A DNA stretch of 64,000 nt from Lucifuga dentata (lineage: Eukaryota > Chordata > Actinopteri > Ophidiiformes > Bythitidae). Shown here piece after piece: positions 13,001 to 26,800 of this stretch; the first letter of the stretch is position 1, and each line of letters begins with the position of its first letter. A program made the translations under genes and the position numbers. The stretch lies in the NCBI GenBank assembly GCA_014773175.1, contig VXCM01001518.1, positions 1 through 64,000 of the forward strand, written 5' to 3'. The notes beneath the pieces were generated by a model, which was given only the letters and a program-made list of their open reading frames with translations, was not told the DNA's origin and ran no database searches.

Positions 13001-14880
13001 CTAATCAGCACTGTTAAAAAAAAAAAAAAATGCTGACTAGCTTTCCAAAATTGAGCAATAACCGTGTAACAACAGACATCTAACAAAATATTCACGGTAT
13101 TAAGTAAAAATTCAACTCTTTTAAATAGACTATTTCTAAATAAGTTTAAAAATAACTATAATTTAGTTTGGATTTTTTCCTCTTTTTTTTTTTTTTNAGG
13201 GGGAACAGGTCCAGTGCACGTTAACAGTCACAGAGTGGGGCGGGGGGAGGCGGGGGCAATGAATGGTAAAGTGCAGTATGAGAGAGACAGACACGAGTGA
13301 ACGAATGAACAAATGGTTGAAACCACATAAATACAGAAGCAAAGACCATAGACGCGTAACAAATTGACCAAGAGCACAGACGAAGCAAGGATACGCTCAC
13401 ATGACAAGGATCCGAAGAAACTCTGTCACTGTAGTGCCAAGAAAATCAACCAAATCCTATCAAAAACCTGGAACAGTACGCCACATCTGTGTACGGCGGA
13501 ATGGGAAAAATTCGTCAATGAAGTAATTTGGTCCTGGCTTGATATCACAGATGATGAGGATGACGAGGACGACGCTCTACAGATGTGACCGAAATACATT
13601 CTGGTTGCATCATTGCTGTTCAACTGCCTGCAAAAACACATTTTAACTACACCAAGGTCACATCTTTGGGAGTTATATCATTTCCGTTTCCACCATATTC
13701 CATAGCTTTTTTTTTTTTTTGTTACTAATTTTAAAGAAAAGTGTAAAGAATTTGAAAAGAATCCAAAGAAATATTGCATGGCACCATCACTGTGCATATA
13801 ATAATCTTGCACACTGGCTTCCTCTGTATGAGGGTGCATTTTGTCTTAAAAGTCCCAAATCAATCGCTGTTTGCATAGATACATTAAACAAAATCTAGTC
13901 ACATTCTGTACAAGTCAAATATAAAATAAAACAAACCTGTAAACATATATTTCATAACAGAGAACATAAGTAATTTTATGATATGGTAGTGGCAATGGTT
14001 GGACTAATATACGATGATTAGCACACTTCAAAAAGAAAACTACAGTAATTCAGCTGCGAATTACAGAGGCCAACCTACCTGTATATTAATAAAATCGCTC
14101 CACAATTAGAAAATGTTTACATGAACTTAATGGTCATTTCTGCATGAAAACCAAATGTCAAGCTATTAAGGCAAAACAAGTATGCACAGTGATTGGTGAT
14201 TTCATGCGTAAACTTATGACTGTTATTTACTGTGATATTTCCTAAAACATTATTTGGGAGGCAAAATAACTGACACTCATCTTTTCTTTAAGGAAATATT
14301 GGGGAAATCAAATTAGGCCTAAATGTGGATTCTGTCACGCGCCATGCAGGTTTCAGTACTAAATAAATAAATTAATTAAATTACTATTATGTTGGCACAA
14401 AGGGAGGTTAAAATTCAGCGTGATTAAGATTAAAAAAAAATAATAAGGTGGTTGCTCTGAGTTTTAAATTCATCAAGCTACTCTGCCATAGCAGGTTAGT
14501 AGGAAACAAGTTTGTCGAGGGTTTAGGCCTTGTTTTATTTCGTCAGTAATGTTGAGTGAGTTAGGCTCCTTCTGCTCCCATATTTTCATCAAGCTTCCTT
14601 AAAAAAAGGTCCATTAAAATTAAAAAAAATTCAAAATTGGATGTGTCATTAGCAAACAGTAGTGACAGAACCATAAATAGGATTTATACTGTAACTCATA
14701 TTTCATTAGTCCAAACCATCGTTCCGGTTCTGAAGAGATAAGAGGTCAAGCGGGGGGTGGGGGGAATTCCTGCACTCCAGAAATCTGCTCCTCTTGGTTT
14801 ATCCTCTCAGATGCCATCAATGCTCTCCCTTAGTGTAGCAGGGCTCACGTCACACACCTGCACAGGGGTGTGTGGTGTAG
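10006..14880 (-). other. Probable crtc1 3' UTR and flank
   Basis: AT-rich, without coding exons. It holds poly(A)/poly(T) tracts around Ns at 10154, 12387 and 13197. An acidic run of GAT/GAC codons near 13550 looks coding in isolation but has no splice context. The extent of the UTR is inferred only from the absence of another gene. Confidence 0.4.
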
Positions 14881-17800
14881 TTAGAGCCGGTCTAGCCGAA
14901 ATGCATCCTCTGTGGCTGGGTCAGCGAGGACTATGTCTGGGTCACTGAGCATGTGCAAGCCGTCAAGCGTCAGTGGGTCGATTTTCAAATCGTCCAGTGG
15001 GAACTGGGAGTCGACATCAAAGCTGACATCGGTGGTCAGGGAGTCAGCCAGGTCCTTGGGGAGGCAGGGGGGAGATTCTCCGCTCACTAAACAGGAGTAA
15101 GACAACAATTAAAACACATTAAAGAAGACAGATTATACAGGTTTCCATGTTGCAATTTTAATTTAGGGGTCACTGAAACCATTGCATTGCTTTAATGTGT
15201 CAAAAACACATCGATCCATTGTACTCTCCCTTGCCACAGCACCGCTGTGCACACTGAGTAAAAACAGGCCATTTCAGGTACTGTCTCTTTAGTCCTTTGA
15301 GAAACCCTGCTCTGATCTGACTGGCCAGATGCAACATGAAATATGCTGTCAAACACTCACCTGCTAGCAGGTACTTTGTGGGTGTTAGTAACGGCTTATA
15401 TACATGTTATAATATTTTCAAGAAGTAAAGGACTAATAAAACAAAATGAAGCTTTCAACGACAGTTCAGGACCTATGGCTAGGTCCTGAACGCTCCTTGA
15501 ATGCTTGAAAGCTTGAACGGTCCTTGAAAGCTTCTTTTTTTTTTTTTTNTTTTTTTTTTTTTTTAGCTTATTAGATGCATTTCTACAGGCGTGAACTTCA
15601 AGTTTTGCAACTTTGACAATATTCAACACATTCTCCCTACTATAATATACACACCATAAATTTAGATGATTTTGGGCTGTATTTCTGAGTAAATGTCAGT
15701 GATAATAAGTTTGACAGGCTCTCCCAAACACAGAATTTAATTGGGTGACCCAGAAAATTTGCCCCCTGCCTACATATTGTGTGTTTATTATTTCCTTTCT
15801 GCTTGGAAATGTTGTGATAACTGTGAACTGGTGGAAAAGTTTGTGCATTTGCGATCCCTCTCTAATTGGTAGTTGTCCTGTCGCTGAGATGCTGTTTTGT
15901 TGGATGTGGCAGATGTTTGTGTTGGCTCATGAACACACGATTGGATTGTGGTCTGAGGTTTTGGAAATATCTCCAGAGGTGGTATCACGTAGGAGTTGAA
16001 CACGATGAGCTGGATGTCACAGCTCTGTAGCTAACAAGCTACTTGCTGAAAGACGTGAGTGAGATGCCCGACTCGACGGGGCAGCACCTGTGAGAATGAT
16101 GTTGGGAATGTTGCCATGGCTACTGTAACCCAGCTGCTGGGAGTCCTGCAGGTTGCACTGGCCACCAGTCAAGCCCATCATAAGCGCCTGGGAGTAGTTG
16201 AGGGTGGAGGTCTGGTTGTACAGGCTGTCGGAGCTGATCGGGGTTTCGATCATGTTGAACTGCTCCAACTGACAATCACAACAGAGAAAACATCATTTTT
16301 CTATTGCAGTCTATAATATGATGTCTGTAGATTAGTAACAGGTTTGAAGGCAGAACTACAGACGGACGTTTAGGTGTGTTTGTGTCTGTCAGTCTGACTG
16401 GTGTGTACCTGTTGTGAGAGAGCGCTGGCCTGCCGGGATGGGAGCTGCTGGTCGTAGAAGTCTGCAAACACACTTCCCAGGATGGAGTTATGCTGCAACA
16501 ACAAAACAGGCCTCATTTATTTATTTAGACAAACAAAGTTATTGAGGACACCAATATCAACCTTCCCCGTCTTCATCCTGTTAAACATAAAATATAGAAT
16601 AAAAAAACATGAATTGGGAAAAGATGATCAAAGGCAAAACAGCAATGCGGTAAAATGCCTAAAGAACCGTGATGCTCTTAATCTGGAGGGTTAGACACTG
16701 AGCGGCCTGTATGGCATTCATTTGAACTGCCATACAAGCCACACTTAGCTTAGCCCAAGCAGATACAAAGTGGATTTGTGACTGATTAATTAATCATATA
16801 TCTGCTCTCTACTTGGGAAGAACAGGTTTCATAGACATAATGTAAATACAGAAGATCTAGAATAGGTTTGGACAAGAAAAGGTGTTTCCTATTATTACAT
16901 TCAGCAGTTTTATGTCATCACAGCCTGATATTCACTACTGAACCTGGAGATAGATGAAGACATCATTTAGCATGGGTTAAACATGGGTTATGGGTTGGTG
17001 TGGGTTTATATCCATGTACATATGAATATATATAAGGAGATGTGTATATCTTATGTACATATGGATGTGTATACACATGTTGTCTGAACATGAAGACTAG
17101 TCTCTCCTTAACATGATTTGCTCTGAGGTAACCTGAATTGTAAAAAGGGTAGGCGTTATGAGCAAGACTTCAGCCTGCAGCTTTTTTGGTCACTTCATTG
17201 TGTGCTTTATTGGGGGATTGTACATTGTGACAAATTATTATTATTTATTCTTTATCATTTTATTGTATCTTGATTTCTTAATAAATAAATAAACAACATC
17301 AGCTCTGGGCTTCCATAGGAATGCTTACCCAATTTGTTGCACATATTGCCATATGTATTGATGAATAATTAGCCATCAAGTCACAGTGCTTATTTTGAAT
17401 ATTAAAATGTCAAAATTGAAGAAAAAAAAAGGATAGGTCTGGGTAGGATTGCAGGAACTTTAAGTGAAATGTGTCTTCTTTAAGCAGATGCATGGGGAAA
17501 TCAAATCTGGGTGGAAAAAAATGTTAGTTTAAACTCATTTGTTCCTGAAGAAAAAAAAAAATTCCAATGGAAGCCTGTAAAAACTGAAACCAAAGAGCCA
17601 GAAGCAAACGATACAGACACTGAACATCTGACAGTCCATTGAAGAATTTGAGAGGTTGCCATCACAACAATGCATGCAAATGAAACCAGTCCCTAAAATA
17701 TTTATAAGAGTTCGCAGTATTCCCAGTATTGTGTAGCAGGCATACGTGTTCTGTCGCAAGAAATAATCTTTCATTCCTACAATATATTCCCATATATTAC

Positions 17801-20800
17801 ATTTGGTTTTAAATTGGCATGACATCTTCAGTGCTAATTTGGTACCAATTATCTATTTGTGTTTTTAACTAATCTTATCGCAATTACTGTGAAAGTATGA
17901 AAAAAAAAACCTTTATATGTATTTATTCATTAAAAAAAATTCAAATCAACCACATGAATTAGAGCCTGTTATGTAATGCATTTGTAGCACAACTAGATTT
18001 AATCTCACAACACAATCTCAAGCTCTGCTGCACAGATTGAGATGTTTTTTATGTCTCGTTCGAGTCCTGTGACATTAGGAAAGTGCAGTACTAAATCACT
18101 TAAGTCTGCTTTTAAGTGAGCTGGTTATTTTTGTGATAAAATAAAGTCTGGCTAAAGTGCACATCCTGATTTGGGACGAAATCAGTGTATTGCAAGAGAG
18201 AAAAAAAGGGCAGATATTGCTGTTTTTGCAGGTCGAAACACTGCTTAAATAAAGTTTTTCAGAGATTATACTATTCAGTTTGTGGACAACTGTCTTTTCT
18301 CCATCATAATCACATTTGACAAGGCTCCATTCCATATCTCTATGTGCATATGGTGTACATACTGCAAATAAGCCTCCAGTTATATGAGAAAGGTTATTAT
18401 GACTCACTTAAGACAAGAACAGTAAACTTATGGTCAGGAAACAGATTATCATCACATGTCTGCTACACCTGTTCCCCTGGTGCTTGTGTTAAATGTACCA
18501 TCATCATAAAGTCACTATAAAAGAAAAAAAAAAAAATCAATCAAGTAAAGATAAGGCCGAGGGGGCTGTATCATGAAAAAGCTGCCTTATGTCTTTGGTG
18601 TTTTCATTAAAATGAACCAAACATAATAAAAATCACATGAAATAAAGGGAATCATTGAAAATTCATTACCCTTCGTGAGTAAGTCTCCCACTACTGTGTC
18701 ACCCGGTGCAAGATTGAAGCATCTCATTTGAATGTCCTCATTGAACCAGCAACAGAAATTCTCCTGTTTCATCGTGTCCTCTTAATGTATAAGTAATTGG
18801 ATCATATTCTCAGCCTGTGCTCCTCCTAGTTCCAAACCAAATTATCTGTGTGTGCTGCTGATATCCCTAAGGGGCAGAGCAGGATAATAGAGCACAGCCT
18901 GATGGTTGTGGTTTGTCCTGTGTATAACCTCAGGACCACGACTGAGCCGCTTCAATGCAGGAAAGAACTGAGCTGGGCAGAGCAAACAGCAGGACAAACA
19001 TGGCCACTTACACACTGTTATTCCCCACAGTTGTCAGTCTCAAGTAAATGCTAATCGAAAATGCTGCCAGATTCCTTGTTTGAGTAAAGTTTTCACTATT
19101 AAATCTGGCTCATAACGTGAAAATACATATCACGATCATGCTTCTGAATTAAGAAAAATACATTTTGGACCTGAAAAGACGAGAAAGGTAAAGAAGTCAT
19201 AGCTCCAATGCATTTAATGTCTGACTCAGATTAACAACCCTGATCCATGTTTGCCTTGGGTGTGTTTGGTTTATCTTTGAGCACCACCCTGCAAGCAAGG
19301 TTCAGTTTGTTCAGATTTAACCATCAGGTCCTTCATCTCCACAAAACACGAGGGGCTTCTCAAATCCCCCCTTTTCAGTGCAAAAACACAATAAATGCAA
19401 AGATCTGATGAACATAAAGACTCCAAAGAGAATCATACAGCAAGTAAGACTAGGAAGAGACGGTGGAGATGCAGCGCAAACACCACAAAAGCAGCAGAGG
19501 AGGAAGGTCAGGGACACAGAGCTGCAACGCAACACATCAATGAGTGTTTAGAGAGACGGGTTACCAGATCTGGGCAAAATATTAATTACAGCTCAACCAA
19601 TACTAGATATTTGAGGCTGCTACCAATATTAATGTCTGAAAATCTGATAGCAATATATGGTTTGATACTAGTTTTTAAGTCATTATTTTTTTTAGTAAGG
19701 ATCCCTCAAATTTGGTTATTAAATAGTTATGAGAACTGTAGTACCGATAGAGTACTGTACGAACTAATACAATATATTTTTGACAAGCAAATACTGGCTA
19801 ATAATATCAGTCAGGCTCAAAACATTTATCATCTATCCTTGTATCATAAAACTGGATTAATGTTGAGAAATCTGATAATACAAATTAATCCTGCAAAGCA
19901 TTACAAAGTCAGATTTTTCCTACAGAACTATTTGAGATTTACATTTTCAAGTTTATTTTATTTAGCCCAATGCAGCAAACATTAGCAAAAGAATTCAGCA
20001 GGTAACTTTCTTAGTCTTGTCTTCTAGATATTTGAACATTGTTTTCCTAATAACTGCCTTGAATAACTGTGTATCCTATGAAATTTCTAAACCAAATCAT
20101 AAATAAATCAGAAAAGCTCATTCTGCTCAAGTGCTTATTTGGCACAAAATTGTTGTGTGGTGTTTTTTTTTTTTTTTTNCCCAGCAACGATTACCACAGA
20201 ACTACGATGCAGGGGACGGTGACGTTTAAGCACAACGAGCCAACAGCTGATTGGTTCACACGCCCTTACTTGAGGCGAACCTCCAGGTGAGAAGCCTTGA
20301 TTGGAGACGGGAGAAGTTGGAGACTGATTGGCTGAGGATCCGACCCTACTGCGGTACTGTTGGAGGGAGGAGGCCTGATGCAAGAGGATATGTCTGAATT
20401 ATTGGAGAATAATTAGAGAAAGTTCTCTGAAGACGTCTGTGCTTACACTGAACATGCAAGTTTTATCATGTACTGTATGTGTAGTACTTGTATTTTGCGG
20501 TACATTATCCTGGTTTACTTTTCCCAGCATCTTTTCAGCCAGTAACTTGACTGAGGAACAACTGAAATATAGATTTACGTGGTTATGATTATCATTGCAA
20601 CCCAGTGTGCTAATTTGTAACGTCACGTCAATACATTAATAATACTCAAAAGGCTGCAGGATACTACAGGGGATTAATTAGGAGAGGAAAAGTACTGCCA
20701 GCAGGCCAAGCTGAATGGCTGACTATTGTAAAACTGGAGGATCAGAGAGAATCATCTCTGCTCTCTGTTTTCTATTTTGTGTGGTCTTTTCTCTCTAGTA

Positions 20801-23800
20801 TTAAAAAAATGTATTAAAAATACATTTTTTTCACCAAAGCAAATAACAGATAAACTATCAAGAAACTCAGTACACAAAGATTTACAAAATGTGACTGACA
20901 ATCTCTTATCACTCAAAAGCCAACAGAGTTCAAACCTCAACATTAACAGATAAGCTACCAAAATATAAGTAACAAGAGATAGAGAATTGTGATAAAGCAG
21001 TTGAAAGTGATGAAATATATAAACCAATGCAGCGATAATTGCTGCAGTTGCCTGTTTTGAGCTCCATAACCTTAATGCAACTGTAACCTCTCTGCAGCTT
21101 CAATTTCAAGCTTGGAAACAGATGCAAACACACCTTAAAGCCTACTTTTAAACAAAATGGTACAAAGCTATACAACTGCAGATACTGTATGTTTGTTATT
21201 CTTAGTATAAATTATTTTAAAAAAGCATTTAAAAAAACATAGTTTTGTATAAGCTCTATATGCATACAATGTTTTCTCCCAATGTTTCCCTTGACCCTGT
21301 AATAAAAAACTATAACTGAGTGGGAGAGAAAGTAGGCCACTTCATTTCTGCAATAATCCAGAATCCCACTGCAACAGAGGTGGAACAGATGGGGCCAAGA
21401 TCTGAAGGATGTGCTTTGCGTCGCAGAAGCTGTTCTTTCATGTTTGGACTTTTTGTGGCACTATTATTACAAAATTCTTTAATTCAGGAACTGTAGTTCT
21501 GATATAAGAAAACAAACTAGAAAATGGAGTTCGAGATGAGAAGAAATTTGTCCGGATTGCAGACTTTTAAGGGACAATATACATGAATGGACATCTATGA
21601 TAGAAATGTGCCAGATTTAGTCAAAATGGCTGATTCTAAAGTAAAATTCCTTCATATGGCATCAATTAATTGAGATCTAGTGAGGCCAGCTCGTCTAAGC
21701 TTTGTGGTAAAGCCATGTCAGTGATTTTGCATGTTTGAGCCCAATAAACAAAAACCCGTGTAAGTGTTATATTACTGCCAAACATTTTCCAAAGCATAAA
21801 ACTGTATTTTAGTTTTCGTGCTATTTTGACAAATTCCCTAATCTTTCAAAATCAAATGTTCAGGTGACACACACACCTTAGAATTAGAAGTTTCACCTGT
21901 TTACACTTATGCACGAATGTAGAGGGCAACACTGTTTTAATTTTTCTGTAAAAGCAATTTTCTCCTGGGACTATATTCCGTAGGGGAGATACATTTTCTT
22001 CTGTGTAGCACCATGTTGGATTGGTTACATTAAATATCTTTTACAATAAATAATAACAGCATGTTGTTTGCTGTGATGGATTATTTATCTGAAGCACATT
22101 GCTTCAGATAAATAATCCATCTGCTAGTACAAATTGATTTTTATGGCATTATTGAACTGAAACCAATGGTAGTCTGGAAGGTAGGAAAAACAATTCTAAT
22201 ATTTACCGCTCCAGTAATATGTTTTAGAAAATGGTTGGCAGAAATGTAATGTGTATGCGGGTTGCATTTATTGGGCTCAAACAAGCAAAATCCCTAGTAT
22301 GGTCCTTTAAGTAAAACTCAAAAGATTTTTTGACAAAGGTTTTGAGCAATGTGGTAGAGTATATAGTAAGAAAGGTAAAAAGTTGATGTCTGCAAATTTA
22401 GCCCCATAAAGTAAATAGGGTTAATACTCATACAAACACATTTTCTATGTCAAGTCTGTAGCATCACATAGACAAATATAATTTTTTTTTTTCACATTGA
22501 AAGAAGTGATTGTTTACAGAATAAATGCATTTTGGTTTTTTTCATATCAAGGCAAAACCCGGTCAAAGTTAAGCTGTCTGAATGTTTGGACAGGACATTG
22601 TGTATCACAGTGAAAACACAAGAACCAGCGAAGGAGAACAACTACTTCCTGTGCAGCTTTCATAACCTCAAACCACAATACACTCAACCGACACAAACTC
22701 CACTGCTCACCATGTTTATGTCCATGCTCATGTTGGCTTGTGAGGAGATCTGGCTGTCTGGCGTAGAGCTGGAATTCACACATGACGGCAGCTGGACCAG
22801 TCCTATTTGCTGGAAATGAAAGATTGGCGAGTCATACACAGATACAGCCATCAGCCAGATGTACCATCACACATCACTTTTTTGTTACACTGCATACTGG
22901 TGAATTACTGCTGCTTTTGCTCTGACCCTAGGAGGAAACACTTGATAAGAAACAAGAAAAGTTCCGAAATTCAAGGATTCAAAACTAAGATGTTTTGGAA
23001 TAATAAAAACAATAACTTCAGGCAGAATAAGACATCACAAAATCTCATTATCAAGTCAAGAAATCATGGTCAAATCATTCTTTTATAAACTGCTGCTGTT
23101 GTATATCAGAGCACATCCTCATCAAAAGCTTTTCCTCGAGATCAACAGAAGAGGCTCCAGAGAGCTGGGGCATATGAATTTGAGAGCTGCATTTTAATTA
23201 AAGGACCATACCACCCATTTTGCATGTATGAGCCTAACATATTCAATTTTCATTACACGTAATGTTACTGACAATCATTTCCCAAAGCATACTACTGGAA
23301 CGGTGAATCAAAAAATTTTTCCTACCTTCCAGACCGCCATTGGTTTCAGTTCATTCTGGTATGCTATTAAAATAAACTTGTTGATACTTGAAACGTTCTT
23401 GGGATAGGTAATCCATCATCATGAGCAACACATGTATTCAGGGTTTTTTCCAGAGTTTTGTAATTTTAGCATTTAAATGCAATAAAAAGCACAGAATGAA
23501 TGTATGTCTCCACCGGGGAATACAGTCCCAAAAGAAGACCTGCATTTATCGAAAAATTGTAACGACCGTGACTTCATAAGGCTGCGTAACTATTAGCAGG
23601 CGAAACATTGATTTTTAAGGTGGGTGTATCGCTTGAATATTTGATTTTGAAAGATTAACAGATTTTGCAAAATATCAGGAAAGCTGAACTATAGTGTTTT
23701 ATCCTTTGGGAAATGACTGTCAGTAATGTTACATGTATGAAAATTTAATATATTGGCCTCAAACATGCAAAATGGATGGTATGGTCCTTTAAAGAAAAAT

Positions 23801-26800
23801 CAAGTGCTTTCATAATATAGCCTGGCTTTTTCCCCCAAGTTCAAAAATGTTTAATGACTCTCTCCTTATAGAGACTGTAACACTCAGTATTGCCTGCAAG
23901 GACACACCAAAACTCATCAGTAAAGCTTTTCACAACAAAATAAGGACAGGTAACGTGATCGCATGCTCTCTAATACCATACTAATATATGAGACTAATGC
24001 ATTTCTGACACAAGTAACAGGTTTCTGTCTACAAAATAATTGTTTCTTCACTATTGATAACTGAGATCTCAAATTAAGTAAATTAATTCCACAGAAAAAG
24101 CAACTGGAGCTCAAGACACATCATCTTCACTGTCTTCGTTTTCATTGTTTCATTTGATCCAAATGTTTAAGTTTCAGATATATTATTTGGGTATTTGTCA
24201 AAGTAAGAACACATTGTTAGTCTTTGCAGATGCAGTGAGACAGATTGTGCAAAGTCTTATTCTAAATTTGATATGTCCACTTCAACTTCTACTTTATTAT
24301 TCTATGAGTTCTAATAAAGTTGTAGGTATTTTTCAATAATAAATGACTGATTTTTTTTGTTTTTGCTGATCTTTATTTTTGACTCGAATCTGCCTGCTTC
24401 CCCACCTATGGCTCCTATTACATAGCTGGCCAAACTTTTCCTCCATTTTTTTTTGCTTACACACCAAGTTTTCCTTATTTTCTTACAGTGCTTGTGCTGG
24501 GTGGGGAACCTTGGATGTGTGGGCCTGTGAAACCCTTTGACACACTATCATGTGATATTATGCTATAAAAATATATTTGACTTGACCTGATTTATTGAAC
24601 AGAAAGCAGATGATATTCTGGCGCTGATTTCACATTTCCAGCAGATTGATGAATATATGGAAAACCACTTCAGAAAAATCAAAGTGTAACACATCACATC
24701 GTGTGCAAGATGTGCCCACACAAACAGTGTGGGAAGGAGGAAAACGATTAACACACACACCGCCTACAATAGGGTGTGCATAAAAGAGCAGTGTCATGTT
24801 TTATTTAACTTCAACATTGCTTATTCACAATTTATTCACAATTAACCAGCTAAAATTCAGGATTCAGCCCACGTCTGAATCCTGCCATTCTTAATATTGT
24901 ATTTATTATTTAAAAAATGGACAGTTACAGGCAGTTGTCCAGATATGAAAGAGACCTGAACATATGACTGAATGCATTTTATGTGGTAATTTACAATAAT
25001 TCCAGCACTGATTTGGGAGTATTCATGCAATAATAACAGCAAGTCGCAAACTTGAGTCAGAGTTAAGTTATGAAGTTGAAGACTTGACTTAGATTTACAT
25101 GCTGTGAGGCTTGCCTTGACTTGAGACTGGACCTTAAGAGTTGATTTTAAACTAGAAAGCAAAACAGGTTTGACTTGTTATACTCTCACACAGCCACACA
25201 GTCCTTGTGTAAACTCACACTACCTATAATCCACAATGTGGCAGGAAAATCAATAAAACAACCTTTCTTTTTGCATAAATAATATGATAATTATACAAAA
25301 ATTTAAACTCTGATATTTTGGGGATTGGTTTAATTTGCATGAGAAATTTTGGAAGTGATGGGCAAAGCTATTCATAAATATGCTTTTATGTCAGTCTGCA
25401 AAAACTTAGCAGTTTAGTTAATATTTTTATTGTGATTTTACATCTCACTGCTTTAGCTTTTGAAGATGGCATCATTACATTATTGCTGATTACATAATGT
25501 AGATATATTTCGTTGTCATCTCAATAAGCTGAAATCAATCCATAGATGAAGGAAAATCACAGCTTTTGAAGCGTTTGGTTAATTGTTGAGTATGTAAGGC
25601 TGGGTTATAACTCACTGCTTGGCTCCGGTGTGTCTGAGACGATGGCTGCTGGTTGAAAAAGGCATACTGGGACAGCTGCTGCTCAAGGTTCATGGCGTTG
25701 ATGGCCGCCTGAGGGGTGCACAGCAACAGACAAGACATGAGGCCGGTTGGTTCAGCTAGTTGGTGCGTGCATGCATTTATTCATTCGCTCATTCCTGCTG
25801 TCATTTTAGCTGCGTGTTTGATTCTTTTAGAGAATGCCCAGGGCAGGAGATGAACCACAGCAGTACCTGTGACAGAGTGAGAGGTGGAGATGTTGGTGAG
25901 AGCTGCAGGGGCTGGTGCTGCTGGGAGTCTCCTGCATTCAGGATGAGAGAAACCATGTTGTCCTGCACGGGCTGCACTTCCATGTTGACTGCGGGCCGAG
26001 AGGTGCTCACTCCTACCCAGCACATGAAAAAGGCACAAATCAAAGAATTAACTTCACAACAGTCAAAATCTTGGGATATTTTGATCTTTAACACGTTTCA
26101 CAGGTGCTTCTATTTATCATCCCTTTACAGGTGTCCCTTTACATTTTTTTGGACAACGAGCACACAAAAATATTTCTGTTATAACAGGATGATAGAAAAG
26201 CCTTTAAATGAAAAACCCTTTATGAACACGAGCAAATGTTTCTTGTTGAATGTGTGTTACCTTGTGTGTTAGCCAGGTTCCCTGTGCTGTTGGAGGCGTT
26301 GAATGAAGCTGCTGCTGCATCGTCTGAGTCCAGCGGTGTGGGCAGCGGAGGCAGGAACTGGATATTGGTCAGGTCAGGCAGCGAACCTCCAGTGTTGTGG
26401 GCTGCTGGTTTGAGCGAAGCGGTTAACTGCTGCTCCGGAGATGGGAATATGCTGGAGAAACATATCGGGGGCAGCAGTGAACTTGATAGCATCAAGCTAA
26501 TACACTCTGAAACGTGTTTAGATAGTTGATGTCGATGGCGAGATAAGGAAACATTATACGTAAACACAGAATTGTTTATGTGGGTTATTGAGCAACACTT
26601 AACATATTTTGTAATTCAGCCAGCTCCAAAAATATTTGGACTACATGCATTTGGTCAGTGGTCCATTTTAGTGTTTTGACTCCTCACTGTTAATACTTTG
26701 GCTGTGAAATTAGTGAAAATAATATTTAATTACAGATGGCTTTTGGTATTTTGTTCATACACATACAGTATACCCTCAATTTGAAGCTGGCATCCAAGGT

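Noticed and set aside
13364..13588. 74-codon acidic-tailed frame
   Set aside because: The acidic run comes from GAT/GAC repeats. There are no splice signals or homologue, and it lies in the presumed crtc1 3' UTR.
19395..19985. 196-codon open frame on the plus strand in crtc1 intron 12
   Set aside because: Long, but the second half is Ile/Leu/Asn/Tyr-rich and overlaps a degenerate dispersed repeat. There are no domains, no splice logic, and it is antisense to crtc1.
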